Shown here: one piece after another, positions 8,493 to 16,888 of the stretch
Numbering within the stretch: the first letter of the stretch is position 1
Layout: each line of letters starts with the position of its first letter
NCBI RefSeq assembly: GCF_002803515.1
Contig: NZ_PHQX01000001.1
Location: 558,001 to 622,000, forward strand
Direction of reading: 5' to 3'
Length of the DNA stretch: 64,000 bases
Source: Stenotrophomonas lactitubi
GTDB lineage: Bacteria > Pseudomonadota > Gammaproteobacteria > Xanthomonadales > Xanthomonadaceae
Made by a program: the position numbers and the translations under genes
The notes under the pieces: model-generated
What the model was told of the DNA's origin: nothing
Databases searched by the model: none
The model's input: the letters and a program-made list of their open reading frames with translations, nothing else

Positions 8493-10235
8493 ATGGGCCG
8501 CAGGGCATCGCCAAACGGACTGCAGACCTGGCTCTGGATCCTCGGTGGCCTGTTCGTGCTGTGCACCCTGCCGCTGATGGCCATTGCGCTGGTGCAGGGC
8601 ACGCAGCGCTACACCGAAGCCGAGGCCAACCTGGTCAGCCTGCGGCAGCTGCGGCAGACCTTCGAGCTGGCCAATCTGGTGTCAGCCGAGCGTGGGCCAG
8701 CCAACAGCCTGCTCGGCGCCGACAGCACCGATGCGCAGGAGCAGCGCCGGTTGGCTGCACAGCTGGTGGTCGCCCGGCAGCGGGTGGACGCAGCGACGCA
8801 GCACCTGCAGAGCGTGTTCCAGACCGACCCGCGGGTGGTGGACGAAACACCGCGCCTGCATGAAGCGCAGCGGCGGCTGCAGACCGCGCGCGCTGCGGTG
8901 GACCGCGTCGCCGCATTGCCCAGGGGCGAGCGCTCGGCAGAGGATGTGGAGCACGCGATCAACAGCATGTTCGCGGTGTACGACCGGCTGCAGGCGCTGA
9001 CGTCGGTGCAGATCAGCGACCTGGTCGCCGCCGATCGCGAAGCTGCGATTCCTGCCATGCAGGGGCAGATCCTGATCGACCTGCGCGAGCACGGTGGCCG
9101 CTTGGCATCCAACGTGATGGTGCCGCTGGCGGTGCCCGGCGCGTGGCGGGAGCCACAGGTGCGCGCTGCGCAGCAGACCGAGGGCCGCCTGCTGGAGCTG
9201 TGGCGGTTGGCGGCCAGCCACGAGTCTGTATTCCGCAGCGAGCCGACGCTGTCTTGGCATTGGGACATGGCGCGCCGGCAGTTCTTCGGCCAGTCGCTGC
9301 CGATGGTGGAACAGCTGATCGAAGATGGGCGGCGTGGGGTGCCGCCACCCTGGACGGCGGCCGAGTTCACCTCGCGCTACGTGCCCACCCTGCAATCGCT
9401 GGAAGCGCTGCGCGATGGCTACCTCGGCGTTTCGATCGCGCGCTTCGAGCACACCCGCAACAAGGAAGCGGTCCGCCTGGCCGTGCTGGCCGCCACGGTG
9501 CTGGGGACGTTGCTGCTGCTTGCGCTGGCCCTGCGCATCGCCCACGTGCAGATCCTGCGGCCGTTGCTGCAGGCGCAGGCGCAGGTGATCCAGATCGCCT
9601 CGGATACGCCGGGCACCGAGCAGCATGCCACCCACCCGATGGCGGAAATGCAGCGCCTGTTCGATGCCATCGAGGTACTGCGGGCGAAGTCGCATCAGCG
9701 CTCTGCATTGACCCGTGAGCTGCGTGAGCTGGCCGATACCGATCAGCTGACCGGCCTGTTGAACCGGCGCTCGCTGGAAGAGCTGGTACGACAGCGGCAT
9801 GCCGATGGAAGCACGCAGGCGGTGGTGATTCTGCTGGATGTCGATCATTTCAAGTCGATCAACGATGGGCAGGGCCATGCGGCCGGCGACGATGTGCTGG
9901 TGCAGGTGGCGCAGCTGCTGCGCCGCCACCTGCGCCGCAACGACAGCGTCGCCCGTTACGGCGGCGAGGAATTCCTGGTGCTGCTGGCCGAAGGCGATCT
10001 GGCCAGTGGCCGGCAGCTGGCCGAGTCGCTGCGGGCGGCACTGCGCGGCAAGGACATCGTGCTGGGCAGTGGCGAGATCCTGCGGGTCACCGCCAGCTTC
10101 GGCGTTGCTCAGGGCACGCTTGACCCGATCGGCTGGCACGCGCTGGTACGCGCCGCCGACACCGCCATGTACGCGGCCAAAGCGCTGGGCCGCGACCGGG
10201 TGCAGGTGGCTACGGGTGGGCGTGCAGCACGCTGA
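8493..10235 (+). CDS. membrane-anchored diguanylate cyclase (GGDEF)
   Basis: 580 residues. A membrane helix at about 13-34 and another at about 325-347 enclose a roughly 290-residue periplasmic sensor rich in helices. After a short linker the GGDEF domain begins at about residue 405. The active site is GGEEF at 490-494, and an RRND product-inhibition site (RxxD) at 481-484 lies five residues before it. It should therefore make c-di-GMP from two GTP and be subject to feedback. No EAL domain. A strong GGGGG-type ribosome site precedes ATG 8493. The signal sensed is unknown. Confidence 0.9.
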   Translation: MGRRASPNGLQTWLWILGGLFVLCTLPLMAIALVQGTQRYTEAEANLVSLRQLRQTFELANLVSAERGPANSLLGADSTDAQEQRRLAAQLVVARQRVDAATQHLQSVFQTDPRVVDETPRLHEAQRRLQTARAAVDRVAALPRGERSAEDVEHAINSMFAVYDRLQALTSVQISDLVAADREAAIPAMQGQILIDLREHGGRLASNVMVPLAVPGAWREPQVRAAQQTEGRLLELWRLAASHESVFRSEPTLSWHWDMARRQFFGQSLPMVEQLIEDGRRGVPPPWTAAEFTSRYVPTLQSLEALRDGYLGVSIARFEHTRNKEAVRLAVLAATVLGTLLLLALALRIAHVQILRPLLQAQAQVIQIASDTPGTEQHATHPMAEMQRLFDAIEVLRAKSHQRSALTRELRELADTDQLTGLLNRRSLEELVRQRHADGSTQAVVILLDVDHFKSINDGQGHAAGDDVLVQVAQLLRRHLRRNDSVARYGGEEFLVLLAEGDLASGRQLAESLRAALRGKDIVLGSGEILRVTASFGVAQGTLDPIGWHALVRAADTAMYAAKALGRDRVQVATGGRAAR

Positions 10236-10307
10236 GGGTAGCCTTGTTCATCGCCAGCGCACGCGCTTCTGCCTAGACTGGCCGCTCGTCTGCCGGAGGA
10301 GTACGCC

Positions 10308-10751
10308 ATGACTCTGCGTTCCGTTGTGACTGCCACGCTGGTGGCGGGCCTGTTCGCTGGCTGCGCCAGCAGTGCACCGCAAGCCGATGCGGGCGCCGAT
10401 GCACCGCGTCATCCTTCGATCGCCGCGGATGCCAGCCCGGTACCAGCCTTCACCGGCGGTGGTGAAGGCTGGTCCATCGAGATCGCCTCCACCGGCAAGG
10501 GCAACCACGATGCCACGCTCACCATCGCCGGCCGCAACAGCACCGGTACGCTGCGCTACCTCGGCCAGCCGGCCGGTGCGCCCAGTTCGTTGACAGTACT
10601 CAACGGTGAGCTGGGCAAGCAGCCCACCATCGTCGAGATCAAGCGCGAGCCTTGCCGCAATGCCGAAGGCGTGGATACATCGGCCAGCGTGCAGGTGACG
10701 GTTGAAGGCCAGCCACAGCGCCGCGGGTGCGGCTTCCTGGCCGTGTACTGA
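10308..10751 (+). CDS. small predicted lipoprotein, unknown function
   Basis: 147 residues. The N-terminus is a lipoprotein signal peptide with lipobox LFAGC (Cys at residue 19), so the mature protein should be lipid-anchored. The rest is a small beta-rich domain with GEGWSIEIAS and two late cysteines (EPCRN, RRGCGF) that could form a disulfide. The pattern resembles the COG3650-like lipoprotein domain with a METH-like beta fold, but I cannot assign a function. GGAGGAG gives a strong ribosome site. Confidence 0.65.
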   Translation: MTLRSVVTATLVAGLFAGCASSAPQADAGADAPRHPSIAADASPVPAFTGGGEGWSIEIASTGKGNHDATLTIAGRNSTGTLRYLGQPAGAPSSLTVLNGELGKQPTIVEIKREPCRNAEGVDTSASVQVTVEGQPQRRGCGFLAVY

Positions 10752-10762
10752 CCGATACACGC

Positions 10763-11263
10763 ATGATCGACATTCCGCTGCTGGAAACCCCCCGCCTGCG
10801 CCTGCGCGCGCAGCGCCTGGACGACTTCCCCGTGTATGCCGCATTCCTGGCCTCGCCCCGCGCACGCGGCATGGGTGGGCCATTTGGTGAGGTTGCCGCG
10901 TGGGGACAGTTCTGCCACGACCTGGCCAGCTGGCATCTGTTCGGGCACGGCGCGTTGATGATCGAGCGCCGCGATACGGGCGAGTGCATCGGCCAGGTTG
11001 GCATCAACCATGGCCCGCTGTTCCCGGAACAGGAACTGGGCTGGTTGCTGTATGCCGGGCAGGAAGGGCAGGGTTTCGCCAGCGAAGCCGCTGCGGCGTT
11101 GCGTGATTGGGCGTTCGTGGTGCGTTGCCTGCCGACCCTGGTCAGCTACATGGCAGCGGACAACCACGCCTCGCAGGCTGTGGCGGTTCGCCTTGGCGGT
11201 GTGCTGGATGGGGCGGCGGTGCGCAGCGATCCGGACGATCTGGTGTTCCGCTATCCGCGTTGA
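10763..11263 (+). CDS. GNAT-family N-acetyltransferase (RimJ/RimL-like)
   Basis: 166 residues from ATG 10763, 11 nt after the lipoprotein stop. It starts IDIPLLETPRLRLRAQRLDDF, typical of RimJ/RimL-type acetyltransferases, and has the acetyl-CoA-binding loop within LLYAGQEGQGFASEAAAALRDWAF, followed by VSYMAADNHASQAVAVRLGG. It should transfer acetyl from acetyl-CoA to an amine; the acceptor is unknown. Confidence 0.85.
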   Translation: MIDIPLLETPRLRLRAQRLDDFPVYAAFLASPRARGMGGPFGEVAAWGQFCHDLASWHLFGHGALMIERRDTGECIGQVGINHGPLFPEQELGWLLYAGQEGQGFASEAAAALRDWAFVVRCLPTLVSYMAADNHASQAVAVRLGGVLDGAAVRSDPDDLVFRYPR

Positions 11264-11397
11264 CGCTCGAGTGTCACTGCAGCGCGAGCGCAGAAGCACC
11301 GCCGGGCTCACCGCGTGAAGAAACCGGCAGCAGTCATCCACGCCTCGGTCACCGCACTGGGCAGACGCTGGGCGCCCACCTGTCGAAGGAACTGCGC

Positions 11398-11829
11398 ATG
11401 ACCACGCTCACCCTGCCCGAACTGGCCAAGAAGATGGCCGGCATCGATTTCACCATGCTGCAGACTCATGCCGGTGGCCAGATCGCTGGGCGCCCGATGA
11501 GCAACAACGGCGATGTGGACTACGACGGCGACAGCTGGTTCTTCACCATGGAAGAGACCGACATGGTGCGCGAGATCAGCGCCGACCCGAACGTGGCGCT
11601 GGGTCTTACCGGCAGCAAGTCACTGCTGGGCAAGCCGCCGCTGTTCGTGCACGTGCAGGGCAGGGCAGCGCTGGTCCGCGATCGCGGCACGATGGCCCAG
11701 CACTGGGTGAAGGACCTGGAGCGGTGGTTCGAACAGGGTGTCGACACGCCAGGGCTGGTGCTGATCCACGTGCACGCCAGCCGCATCCACTACTGGGATG
11801 GCGAGGACGAGGGCGAAATCGTGGTCTGA
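11398..11829 (+). CDS. pyridoxamine 5'-phosphate oxidase-fold protein (general stress protein 26-like)
   Basis: 143 residues from ATG 11398, with AAGGA seven bases upstream; the open frame to 11107 lies inside the GNAT gene and is rejected. The fold is suggested by AGGQIAGRPMSNNGDVDYDGDSWFF, ALGLTGSKSLLG and LVLIHVHASRIHYWDG, as in the split-barrel FMN-binding general stress proteins. It may bind a flavin; enzymatic role unknown. Confidence 0.8.
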   Translation: MTTLTLPELAKKMAGIDFTMLQTHAGGQIAGRPMSNNGDVDYDGDSWFFTMEETDMVREISADPNVALGLTGSKSLLGKPPLFVHVQGRAALVRDRGTMAQHWVKDLERWFEQGVDTPGLVLIHVHASRIHYWDGEDEGEIVV

Positions 11830-11870
11830 TCGCGGAACCCGTACAGGGCCCCGTGCCTTGCGTCCATGGG

Positions 11871-13256
11871 TCAGGAGTGCGCAGGCTCGCCGGACCACGC
11901 TGCCAGTTCCGGCGCCAGCGCATGTTCCACTGCGCGGCGCAGCAGGGCCGGGGCCACGTAATGCCGATGCGCGCTGTCGATCATCGCCATGTAGAAGCGA
12001 CCGAACGCATTGAGCGTCTGCACGCGCGAGCCCAGGCTGATCTCGACCTGGCCGTCCTCGTTGAACTGCACGCGTACGCTGCTGCGGAAGCACAGATGGC
12101 GGTCATCGGCACCGAGCAGCACTTCGGCACACCGGTCTTCCGCATCCACCTGCGCATCCAGTACCGGGAAACGACCACCGAAGACGCGGCTGCGGTCGCT
12201 GGACAGCAGTGACGACACCGGACAGCCCAGCGGGGAGGTGCGCAGGCGCAGCGGCGCAACCAGGCGATTGCGCAGGGCCATCAAGCGGCCGACGCCGGCT
12301 GGCGGGTTGCGCAGGAATCCGTCCAGTACGTCGGCCAGCAGTGCGGAGGCGGAGCGGTGGCCGGTCTGCCCGCCGTGCAGCGCCAGCGTGGTCGTGTCGT
12401 TGTAGTGACTGTGCGGCAGTGCGCTGGCGAGCATCCCCTGCGTGGGCGCCGCGCTGCTGCAGACCGGGTACGCCGGCGTCGCCCGTTCCACGAATCCGCG
12501 CAGTGGCTCCAGGCTGAGGCGGCGCAGCGGCCCGAGCAACGTGCGCGTCTGCGCGCACAGGCGCGCGCGCAGGCTGGGTGCTGCCGCCTGCAGTGACAAC
12601 TGCAGCAACGGTGTGGCCGCCAGCGTGGTTGCGGTGGGCCAGTGCGCTGCAGGCAGCACGTCGGTCAAGCTGGGGATGTCTGCGGCATTGGCCTGTGCCT
12701 GTGCGCGTGCCTGCTCGCTCATTGCCCCGGCCAGTTCATTGCTGTGGCACGAGAGCGCGAACAGCGCAGGGTGTGCCGGACTGTTCGAGGCGAACTGGTG
12801 CCAGGTGCCGCCGCCAAAGCGCACGGTGAACAGGCAATCCGGTGGGATGCGGACACGACGCAGTGACCGCAGGAAGTGTGCGGGATCGTCCGCCAGCTGC
12901 CCATCGGACGCGCTGGCAAACCGTAGTTCGGCACCCGCACTGCCGGCGATGGCGGTGAACATGCGCGGCCCGGCATGACGATGGAAGGGATGGCCACCGG
13001 CACCCACCACGAAGCTGTACAGCGACGACGCATCGCCGTGCTGCAGGTGCATGCCACCCAGCCGCGCTGAAGGCTCGTCCAGTGCATCGATGAAAGCGGG
13101 GTGGTGGCGCTGGCGCTGGCTGGCATCGCTCACCAGCGCATCGCCGGCACCGATGCCGAGCTGCGCGATCAGAGTGACTTCCACCGGGCCACCGCCGTCC
13201 TGTGCCGGAAGCTGGATACTCGGGAACGAACGGCTGGTGCGGGTCGAACCGGGCAT
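11871..13256 (-). CDS. two-part protein: cupin-like N-terminal half, DUF2867-like C-terminal domain
   Basis: 461 residues. ATG 13254-13256 has GAGGAG eight bases upstream, partly formed by the stop region of the preceding ArsR gene. Residues about 65-170 look like a cupin-type sensor domain (GGHPFHRHAGPRMFTAIAG, then RVRIPPDCLFTVRFGGGTWHQF), with His residues placed as in metal cupins. A middle helical stretch with HSHYNDTTTLALHG leads to residues about 325-440, which match DUF2867 (LRTSPLGCPVSSLL, GGRFPVLDAQVD, SLGSRVQTLNAFGRFYMAMID). DUF2867 belongs to the START/SRPBCC-like lipid-binding folds. Function unknown; co-transcribed with the upstream ArsR. Confidence 0.65.
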   Translation of the reverse strand: MPGSTRTSRSFPSIQLPAQDGGGPVEVTLIAQLGIGAGDALVSDASQRQRHHPAFIDALDEPSARLGGMHLQHGDASSLYSFVVGAGGHPFHRHAGPRMFTAIAGSAGAELRFASASDGQLADDPAHFLRSLRRVRIPPDCLFTVRFGGGTWHQFASNSPAHPALFALSCHSNELAGAMSEQARAQAQANAADIPSLTDVLPAAHWPTATTLAATPLLQLSLQAAAPSLRARLCAQTRTLLGPLRRLSLEPLRGFVERATPAYPVCSSAAPTQGMLASALPHSHYNDTTTLALHGGQTGHRSASALLADVLDGFLRNPPAGVGRLMALRNRLVAPLRLRTSPLGCPVSSLLSSDRSRVFGGRFPVLDAQVDAEDRCAEVLLGADDRHLCFRSSVRVQFNEDGQVEISLGSRVQTLNAFGRFYMAMIDSAHRHYVAPALLRRAVEHALAPELAAWSGEPAHS

Positions 13257-13267
13257 CGCAGTGCTCC

Positions 13268-13579
13268 TCAGCGGGCGGGTGTCTTGCGGCGTGCGCGCGC
13301 TTCGCGCTTCAGCGGGCCACCGACCGGACAGACTTCGGCGGCCCAGGAAAACAGCGTGTTGGCCAGGCGCTCGGGCACCTGCCGGAAGTACACGAACTGG
13401 CCGCGCTTCTCGCGTTCGATCAGGCCGGCGTCTTCCAGGATGCGCAGGTGGCTGGACAGTGCCGGCTTGCTGAAATCGAAGCGCTCGGCCAGCTCGCCCG
13501 CGCTGAGCTCGCCGGCGCTGAGGTAGGCCAGGATCTGCCGGCGTGCGGTGGAGGCCAGGGCTTCGAAGATGCGGTCCAT
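13268..13579 (-). CDS. ArsR-family repressor (SdpR-like, no metal site)
   Basis: 103 residues. A compact winged helix-turn-helix is seen (STARRQILAYLSAGELSAGELAERFDFSKPALSSHLRILEDAGLIEREKRGQFVYFRQ), like the SdpR/PagR group of ArsR proteins. The only Cys is in EVCPVGGP, so metal sensing is unlikely. It is the first gene of a two-gene operon, 11 nt before the cupin-like/DUF2867 gene, and probably represses that operon from the GTTAAC repeats in front of it. Confidence 0.85.
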   Translation of the reverse strand: MDRIFEALASTARRQILAYLSAGELSAGELAERFDFSKPALSSHLRILEDAGLIEREKRGQFVYFRQVPERLANTLFSWAAEVCPVGGPLKREARARRKTPAR

Positions 13580-13583
13580 GGGG

Positions 13584-13606
13584 TTAGTTAACTAATTCGT
13601 TAACTG
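13584..13606. promoter_or_regulatory. candidate ArsR operator, paired GTTAAC sites
   Basis: Immediately upstream of the ArsR start codon (13579) are the 12-bp perfect palindrome TTAGTTAACTAA (13584-13595) and a second GTTAAC at 13599-13604, centres 12 bases apart. The AT-rich dyad stands out in a GC-rich background and sits where a self-regulating repressor would bind. Binding is inferred. Confidence 0.6.
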
Positions 13607-13710
13607 ATGTTCTCCCTGGGGCTGGATGATGTCAAGCGCGGGCGTGCCCGTTGCGTTCTGCCACCCGGCTTTGCCATCCTCCCCGCTGTTTTCCGTTCCC
13701 TGGAGTTGCG

Positions 13711-14304
13711 ATGCGCCCTGCGCCCTGGCTGACGGCTGGCCTGCTGCTGCCGATCGTGGTGATGGCCCAGCCCGCGCGTGCGCCGAAGGCACCGGCGCAG
13801 GATCCCTTCAGCGAACTGTTCGACACCGCCTGCATGCAGCACATCGGCGCACCGGCGCGCCTGCAGTCGCTGATGGATGCCAACGGCCTGACCCCGCTGC
13901 AGCCGGCCGAGGCGGCCACGTTGCTGCAGGGCCAGCCGGGCATGGCGTGGATGGTGCCGTTGGCCAGTGGCCGCTATGCGGTCAGCTGGGCCGACGATGG
14001 CACCTGTACCGTGTATGCCGAGAAGGCCGACCCGGCAGTGGTGCAGAAGGGCTTCGCGCGGCTGATGCAGGCCGCGCCGAAACCGCTGCAGATCCGCTCG
14101 CTGCCCTCGCGCGGTCCATTGTCCGGCGACCAGGTGGCGATCCAGTACGGCTGGGCAACGCCGGGCGAGAGCAAGCTGCGCGTGCGCTTCCGGCTGGTTA
14201 CCCGGCAGGCCGCCGAAGCGGGGGTGCAGGCGATGGCCTCGGCCACGCCGGGCGAAGCGATGCGCGAACAGGCCGCGCCGCCTGCATCCGCACCCGCCCG
14301 GTAA
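13711..14304 (+). CDS. secreted protein of unknown function
   Basis: 197 residues from ATG 13711, with TGGAG upstream; an earlier in-frame start at 13651 adds a Cys- and Pro-rich stretch without a better ribosome site. The N-terminus is a signal peptide (PWLTAGLLLPIVVMAQPARA). The mature part has DPFSELFDTACMQHIGAP and GTCTVYAEKADPAVVQKGF, two cysteines likely to form a disulfide. It resembles the NMCC_0638-type family of periplasmic proteins; role unknown. Ends in an Ala/Pro-rich tail. Confidence 0.7.
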   Translation: MRPAPWLTAGLLLPIVVMAQPARAPKAPAQDPFSELFDTACMQHIGAPARLQSLMDANGLTPLQPAEAATLLQGQPGMAWMVPLASGRYAVSWADDGTCTVYAEKADPAVVQKGFARLMQAAPKPLQIRSLPSRGPLSGDQVAIQYGWATPGESKLRVRFRLVTRQAAEAGVQAMASATPGEAMREQAAPPASAPAR

Positions 14305-14356
14305 CGGCGCCGGAGCGGAAGCGATTCAGCCAACAGCCCCCGGATGTGATATATCG

Positions 14357-14368
14357 TTTATCGATAAA
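14357..14368. promoter_or_regulatory. TTTATCGATAAA palindrome before the DUF2975-HTH operon
   Basis: A perfect 12-bp palindrome inside an AT-rich stretch (about 14348-14370) about 40 bases upstream of the DUF2975 gene. This position suits a promoter-operator region, and the HTH protein encoded by the second gene is the natural candidate to bind it. Inference only. Confidence 0.5.
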
Positions 14369-14409
14369 TCCACCCCGGGGCGGCAGGGCCGCTCCACATC
14401 GGAGGCTGC

Positions 14410-14958
14410 TTGACCGTTCGTCCCGCCCGCGCCCTTCCTGCGCGCGGCTTGTTCACCCTGGCCCAGACCGCCGTGCAGGCGGTGCGCGCGATGTGCTGGC
14501 TGGGCATCCTGGCCGCGCTGCTGGCAGTGCCGCTGGTGGCCTACGACCGCAGCTGGCTGCTGGACAGCGTGCACGATGCGCACGCGGCGGCCATGCACGG
14601 TTCGCATCTGTTCCTGCATTTCTGCGTGGGCCTTGCCGCCATCGTCGCGCTGCTGGTGCTGTGCCTGGTGTTCCTGCGCCACCTGGCGCGGCTGCTGCGG
14701 TCTGCGGCCAACGAGCGCCCCTTCACCCATGCCAATGCCGTGCGCCTGCAACGCATGGCCTGGCTGATGCTGGCGATGGAGGTGCTGTCGATCGTGATCG
14801 GGCTCTACGCCAGCTGGATGGGGCCGGACTTCGCCTGGATGGAGGTGGGCGGCGGCATGTCGATCACCGGCCTGGTCGCGGTGCTGATGCTGTTCGTGCT
14901 GGCGCGGGTGTTCACCGTCGGCGCAGCGATGCGCGACGATCTGGACAGCGTGATTTGA
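14410..14958 (+). CDS. DUF2975 inner-membrane protein
   Basis: 182 residues. The start appears to be TTG at 14410, preceded by GGAGG at 14401-14405; no ATG gives the full first segment. Four membrane helices are visible (about 25-48, 72-95, 117-140, 152-175), with the LARLLRSAANERPFTHANAVRLQRMAWLMLAMEV stretch typical of DUF2975. The family is usually encoded with a small Cro/C1-like HTH protein, as here (13 nt gap). Function unknown. Confidence 0.78.
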   Translation: MTVRPARALPARGLFTLAQTAVQAVRAMCWLGILAALLAVPLVAYDRSWLLDSVHDAHAAAMHGSHLFLHFCVGLAAIVALLVLCLVFLRHLARLLRSAANERPFTHANAVRLQRMAWLMLAMEVLSIVIGLYASWMGPDFAWMEVGGGMSITGLVAVLMLFVLARVFTVGAAMRDDLDSVI

Positions 14959-14971
14959 TGAGCATGAGCTG

Positions 14972-15196
14972 ATGGCGATCATCATCACCCTCGACCGCAT
15001 GCTGCAGCAACGTGGCATGACCCTGTCCGAGCTGGCCGGGCGCATCGACATCACCCTGGCCAACCTGTCGATCCTGAAGACCGGCAAGGCACGTGCGATC
15101 CGCTTTTCCACGCTCGATGCGATCTGCCGCGAACTGCAATGCAGCCCCGGCGACCTGCTCGGGCATGACCCCACGCAGGCGCAGGATGCGGATTGA
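14972..15196 (+). CDS. small Cro/C1-type helix-turn-helix protein (YozG-like)
   Basis: 74 residues, nearly all one HTH domain: ITLDRMLQQRGMTLSELAGRIDITLANLSILKTGKARAIRFSTLDAICRELQCSPGDLL. It matches the YozG-type regulators that accompany DUF2975 proteins. It lies 13 nt after the DUF2975 gene and is probably translated from the same mRNA. A role in autoregulation from the upstream palindrome is likely. Confidence 0.85.
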   Translation: MAIIITLDRMLQQRGMTLSELAGRIDITLANLSILKTGKARAIRFSTLDAICRELQCSPGDLLGHDPTQAQDAD

Positions 15197-15258
15197 CCTT
15201 CGCCCCGCCGCGCGCCTGAATCGCATCACTTTCCCCTTACTGACGAAACGGACCTGAA

Positions 15259-16797
15259 ATGGAATGGTTGGCTGACCCCTCGATATGGATGGGCCTTGCA
15301 ACCCTGGTCGTGCTGGAGATCGTTCTCGGCATCGACAACCTGGTGTTCATCGCGATCCTGGCCGACAAGCTGCCGCCGCACCAACGCGACCGCGCGCGGG
15401 TGATCGGCCTGGCGCTGGCGCTGCTGATGCGGCTGGTGCTGCTGGCCGCGCTGGCCTGGATCATGAAACTGACCGAACCGCTGGTCACCCTGTTCGAGCA
15501 CAGCTTCTCCGGGCGTGATCTGATCCTGCTGGGCGGCGGCCTGTTCCTGCTGTTCAAGGGCACGATGGAACTGCACGAGCGGCTGGAAGGCCGCGAGCAT
15601 CACGAAGATGGCAAGAAGGTCTACGCCAGCTTCGCGATGGTGGTGGCGCAGATCGTGGTGCTCGATGCCGTGTTCTCGCTGGACTCGGTGATCACCGCCG
15701 TCGGCATGGTCGACAACCTCGGCGTGATGTATGCGGCAGTGACCATCGCGATGGTGCTGATGCTGTTGGCCAGCAAACCGCTGACCCGCTTCGTCAACAA
15801 GCACCCGACCGTGGTGGTGCTGTGCCTGGGCTTCCTGCTGATGATCGGTTTCAGCCTGGTGGCCGAGGGCCTGGGCTACAAGATTCCGAAGGGGTACCTG
15901 TACGCGGCCATCGCGTTCTCGATCCTGGTGGAAGCGTTCAACCAGTGGATACGTTTCAACCACGAGCGCAACGAGCAGCGCCAGCCGTTCCGCCAGCGTA
16001 CCGCCGATGCAGTGCTGCGCCTGCTGGGCGCGCGCCAGGCCAATGGCCACGATGAAGAAGAAGCCGATGAACGTGGCAGTACCGAAGAACGCCTGCAGCC
16101 GGCCGAGCACGAGATGATACGCAGCGTGCTGGGCCTGGCTGACCGCCCGGTGTCCAGCGTGATGACCGTGCGTGCCGACGTGCAGTGGATCGACATGGCG
16201 CGCGGTGACGACGACGTGGTCGCCCGCCTGGTGGCGTCGCCGCATACGCGGATGCTGGTGGGCGACGGTGACCTGGACAGCCTGCGTGGCGTGGTGCAGA
16301 GCCGCGACCTGCTGGCCGACCTGCTGCAGGGCAAGCCACTGCAACTGGAAGGCAACCTGCGCGAGCCGCAGTACGTGCTGTCCAGCGCCAGTGCGTTGCA
16401 GGCCCTGGAGCTGATCCGCCAGCATCCGGTGCCGCTGGCGGTGGCGGTGGACGAGTACGGCAGCGTGGAAGGCCTGGTGACCGCCAACGACCTGCTGGCG
16501 GCCATCGCCGGTGATCTGGCCGATACCCAGGACGAGCGCTATGGCGTGGTCGCGCAGGGCGAGGACTGCTGGGACGCCGACGGCGCGCTGACCCTGGACG
16601 ACCTGCAGCGGCTGGCCGGCGTGTCGCTGCCGCGCAGCGCGGACTACATGACCATCTCCGGGCTGGTGCTGGAACAGCTGGGGCGCCTGCCCGACATCGG
16701 CGACACGCTGGAGGTGGCCGGTATCCGCATCACCGTGCTGGCAATGGAGAAGCGCCGCATCACGCGGTTGCGGGTGGAGCGCTTGCCGGAGGCGTGA
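15259..16797 (+). CDS. TerC-family membrane protein fused to CBS pair and CorC/HlyC domain
   Basis: 512 residues, the length of E. coli YoaE/YegH-type proteins. Residues 1-240 form a TerC domain with seven membrane helices ([23 protein letters not shown] and [20 protein letters not shown] hold the conserved acidic residues). About 285-425 carry two CBS domains ([39 protein letters not shown]), and about 435-510 a CorC/HlyC transporter-associated domain. A metal-ion efflux or metalation role is known for TerC relatives; specificity is not evident. Confidence 0.9.
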   Translation: MEWLADPSIWMGLATLVVLEIVLGIDNLVFIAILADKLPPHQRDRARVIGLALALLMRLVLLAALAWIMKLTEPLVTLFEHSFSGRDLILLGGGLFLLFKGTMELHERLEGREHHEDGKKVYASFAMVVAQIVVLDAVFSLDSVITAVGMVDNLGVMYAAVTIAMVLMLLASKPLTRFVNKHPTVVVLCLGFLLMIGFSLVAEGLGYKIPKGYLYAAIAFSILVEAFNQWIRFNHERNEQRQPFRQRTADAVLRLLGARQANGHDEEEADERGSTEERLQPAEHEMIRSVLGLADRPVSSVMTVRADVQWIDMARGDDDVVARLVASPHTRMLVGDGDLDSLRGVVQSRDLLADLLQGKPLQLEGNLREPQYVLSSASALQALELIRQHPVPLAVAVDEYGSVEGLVTANDLLAAIAGDLADTQDERYGVVAQGEDCWDADGALTLDDLQRLAGVSLPRSADYMTISGLVLEQLGRLPDIGDTLEVAGIRITVLAMEKRRITRLRVERLPEA

Positions 16798-16802
16798 CGA
16801 CG

Positions 16803-16829
16803 GTAGAGCCGAGCCCGTGCTCGGCTCTA
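16803..16829 (+). repeat. SMAG-type GTAG palindrome
   Basis: GTAGAGCCGAGCCCGTGC followed by its inverted complement. It sits seven bases after the TerC gene stop and covers an in-frame GTG that could be mistaken for the start of the next gene. Confidence 0.85.
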
Positions 16830-16888
16830 TCCATTGCCATCTTCTGCCGTCACCATGGCGGGCCTGTTTACCGTTCTGGATTGTCGTA

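Noticed and set aside
16817..16888. N-terminal extension of the metallophosphoesterase
   Set aside because: The GTG start lies inside a SMAG palindrome and the added residues have no helix or conserved features; a start at the first membrane helix is more credible.
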